Assembly (NCBI RefSeq): GCF_036997485.1
Contig: NZ_JAWLPU010000001.1
Location: 682,001 to 746,000, forward strand
DNA length: 64,000 nucleotides
From: Brachyspira pilosicoli
Lineage (GTDB): Bacteria; Spirochaetota; Brachyspiria; Brachyspirales; Brachyspiraceae
Reading direction: 5' to 3'
The position numbers were made by a program, and so were the translations under genes. A model generated the notes under the pieces. It saw only the letters and a program-made list of their open reading frames with translations, ran no database searches and was not told the origin of the DNA. Every line of letters begins with the position of its first letter. Within the stretch, counting starts at the first letter, position 1. Of this stretch, positions 62,354 through 64,000 are shown in pieces.

Positions 62354-62384
62354 AAGAGAGGCTATAATAGAGCCTCTCTTTTTA
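62354..62384 (+). terminator. Rho-independent terminator
   Basis: AAGAGAGGCT (62354-62363) pairs with AGCCTCTCTT (62371-62380) around a 7-base loop, followed by TTTT. Confidence 0.92.
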
Positions 62385-62474
62385 TATATCATCGATACAT
62401 TTTTTAGCGTATAACATAAAATATATATGCATTATCTTAATATAAAATTACATAAATAAAATAAAAAATTATGC

Positions 62475-62502
62475 TTGTACTATAAATATTTTTTGTTATA
62501 CT
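62475..62502 (+). promoter_or_regulatory. Promoter of purM-purN
   Basis: TTGTAC at 62475-62480, a 16-base spacer, then TATACT at 62497-62502, 42 bases before the purM start. Confidence 0.6.
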
Positions 62503-62544
62503 TAAGAGCATCTCAATCTATAATATAAAAAAGGAATAAATTTT

Positions 62545-63555
62545 ATGTCTGTTTCTTATGAAGAAAGCGGTGTAAGCAGAGAAGAAGGTTATAAAGCCGT
62601 ATCTCTTATGAAAGAAGTAGTTGCTAAAACTATGAACAACAATGTATTAAACAACATTGGAAGTTTTGGGGCTATGTATGAACTTGGTAAATATAATAAC
62701 CCTGTTTTGGTATCTGGCACTGACGGAGTGGGCACCAAATTAGAGATTGCATTCTCTATAAAAAAATATGATACTGTTGGAATTGATGCTGTAGCTATGT
62801 GTGTTAATGATGTTCTTTGTCATGGAGCTAAGCCTATTTTCTTTTTGGATTATCTTGCTTGCGGAAAACTTAACAGTGAAACCGCTGCTTTAATAGTAAA
62901 AGGAATAGCTGATGGGTGCTACGATGCTGGTGCTGCTTTGATTGGAGGGGAAACTGCTGAGATGCCAGGTTTTTACAAAGAAGGCGATTATGATATTGCT
63001 GGTTTTTGTGTGGGTGTTGTTGAAAAAGACAATATTATAGACGGAAGTAAAGTTAAAGAAGATGATGTTATATTAGGTATAGCTTCTTCTGGTTTTCACA
63101 GTAATGGTTTTTCACTTATAAGAAAATTAGTAAGAGATTATAATGCTACATTTGAAGATAAAAAAATCGGTGAAGTACTGCTTACTCCTACTAAAATATA
63201 TGTTAAGCCTATTCTTAAATTATTAGAAAAATATAATATTAAGGGTATGGCTCATATTACAGGGGGAGGATTAATAGAAAATGTTCCAAGAGCTTTCAAA
63301 AAAGATTATAAGGCTGTAATAAATAAAAATAGTTTTAATACGCCTGAAATATTTAAGTATATTCAGTATCTTGGAAACATAAAAGAAGAAGAGATGTATA
63401 ATACTTTTAATATGGGTATTGGTTTTGTAATTATTGTTGATAAAAATGAAAAAAATAGTATTATAAATGAATTAAAAGAAATGAAAGAAACTGTTTATGA
63501 AATAGGACATATAGAAAAAAATAATGGAGAAAACAGCGGAATATGTTTAATATAG
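62545..63555 (+). CDS. purM: Phosphoribosylformylglycinamidine cyclo-ligase (AIR synthetase)
   Basis: A 336-residue ATP-dependent enzyme of normal length that closes FGAM to AIR. Motifs: SGTDGVGTKLEIAF, DAVAMCVNDVLCHGAKPIFF, ALIGGETAEMPGFY, GIASSGFHSNGFSLIRKL and AHITGGGLIENVPRAF. It starts with a plain AAGGAATAAA site. Its last 13 bases overlap the start of purN, so the two are cotranslated. Confidence 0.97.
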   Translation: MSVSYEESGVSREEGYKAVSLMKEVVAKTMNNNVLNNIGSFGAMYELGKYNNPVLVSGTDGVGTKLEIAFSIKKYDTVGIDAVAMCVNDVLCHGAKPIFFLDYLACGKLNSETAALIVKGIADGCYDAGAALIGGETAEMPGFYKEGDYDIAGFCVGVVEKDNIIDGSKVKEDDVILGIASSGFHSNGFSLIRKLVRDYNATFEDKKIGEVLLTPTKIYVKPILKLLEKYNIKGMAHITGGGLIENVPRAFKKDYKAVINKNSFNTPEIFKYIQYLGNIKEEEMYNTFNMGIGFVIIVDKNEKNSIINELKEMKETVYEIGHIEKNNGENSGICLI

Positions 63556-64000
63556 CAGTATTAATTTCTGGAGGCGGAAGCAATTTAAAATCATTGATAG
63601 ATAATCAAAAAGAATACTATAAAATAAATATAGTAATTGCTGATAGAGATTGCGGAGGGTTAAATATTGCTAAAAGTGCTAATATAGATGCAGTTTTAAT
63701 AGATAGAAAAAAATATAAAGAAAAGTTATCAGAAAGAATTTATGAAGAGCTTAAAAAATATAATATTGATTTAATAGTTCTTGCTGGTTATTTATCTATA
63801 GTAGATAGTAATTTTATATCTAAATGGAAAAACAAAATAATAAATATTCACCCATCGCTTTTACCAAAATATGGCGGTAAGGGAATGTATGGAATGAAAG
63901 TTCACGAAGCAGTTATAAAAAATAAAGAAAAAGAATCAGGCTGCACAGTGCATTATGTAACAGAAATGGTAGACGGAGGCGACATCATAATGCAAAACAA
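63543..64000 (+). CDS. purN: Phosphoribosylglycinamide formyltransferase, 3' truncated
   Basis: About 152 residues are visible; the window ends before the stop. The start is MFNIAVLISGGGSNLKSLID, with the substrate loop SGGGSNL. The catalytic motifs IINIHPSLLPKYGGKGMYGM and GCTVHYVTEMVDGGDIIMQN follow. It formylates GAR with 10-formyl-THF. ATG at 63543 lies inside purM, overlapping by 13 bases. Confidence 0.95.
   Translation, partial: MFNIAVLISGGGSNLKSLIDNQKEYYKINIVIADRDCGGLNIAKSANIDAVLIDRKKYKEKLSERIYEELKKYNIDLIVLAGYLSIVDSNFISKWKNKIINIHPSLLPKYGGKGMYGMKVHEAVIKNKEKESGCTVHYVTEMVDGGDIIMQN

Overview
The window is strongly AT-rich bacterial chromosome with tightly packed genes, short AT-rich promoters, and a mix of spirochete traits: MreBCD with a bactofilin, a FlgF/FlgG-type rod protein, a very large chemotaxis receptor, and LysM/lipoprotein envelope proteins. 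Gene content and protein style fit an anaerobic, host-associated spirochete, most likely Brachyspira. That assignment is recognition, not a database result. No phage, IS transposase, integrase or CRISPR array was seen.

Layout. 1-657: end of a PIN-TRAM protein. 885-5963 (minus): one apparent operon, cheY-like > cheR > bactofilin > TPR membrane protein > mreB > mreC > mreD. 6467-10848 (plus): elongation factor P with an unusual tip, a coupled membrane protein, an orphan MoxR-type ATPase and a metal-ligand-less Fe-ADH homologue. 10868-13441: YprB-like exonuclease, cysS and tRNA-Met. 13470-20341: membrane protein, ECF-type S component, ComF-like gene without a normal start codon, gatA, NhaC antiporter and a trans-sulfuration-type PLP enzyme. 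20585-28459 (plus): murA, flagellar rod protein, chemotaxis receptor, alanine racemase and alanine/glycine symporter. 29128-30537: two-subunit class I fumarase. 31108-33949: acyltransferase-like / zinc-ribbon membrane protein / alpha-beta hydrolase cassette. 34385-40245: UvrD/PcrA helicase, thioesterase, FeoA-FeoB fusion and a small DUF6506 protein. 40579-46840: two DinB-like proteins, pyrK-pyrD-pyrFE, and an SDR/HxlR divergent pair. 47084-55149 (minus): purL, nadR, pnuC, then pcp with the DUF979/DUF969 membrane pair. 55323-64000: VOC and SDR proteins, purE, LysM and lipoprotein envelope genes, tRNA-Thr, a NeuB-family synthase, an exported protein, purM and purN (cut by the window end).

How the genes work together. 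Pyrimidine synthesis is represented by the PyrK/PyrD dehydrogenase plus a PyrF-PyrE fusion, and purine synthesis by scattered purL, purE and purM-purN. PnuC-NadR makes an NAD salvage route from imported nicotinamide riboside. Alr and the AGCS symporter suggest alanine import plus racemisation for peptidoglycan, near murA. Pcp with DUF969/DUF979 suggests pyroglutamate metabolism.

The most unusual material is between genes. At least a dozen GC-rich hairpin modules of two related types carry small inserted units of about 23-25 bp at fixed points. Two 16-bp palindromes in them differ by compensatory changes. A second, separate family of nested inverted repeats (40334, 41300, 56507) shares CACCCAAG and CGCACGGT arms. 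These two families are the best candidates for undescribed elements in this window.
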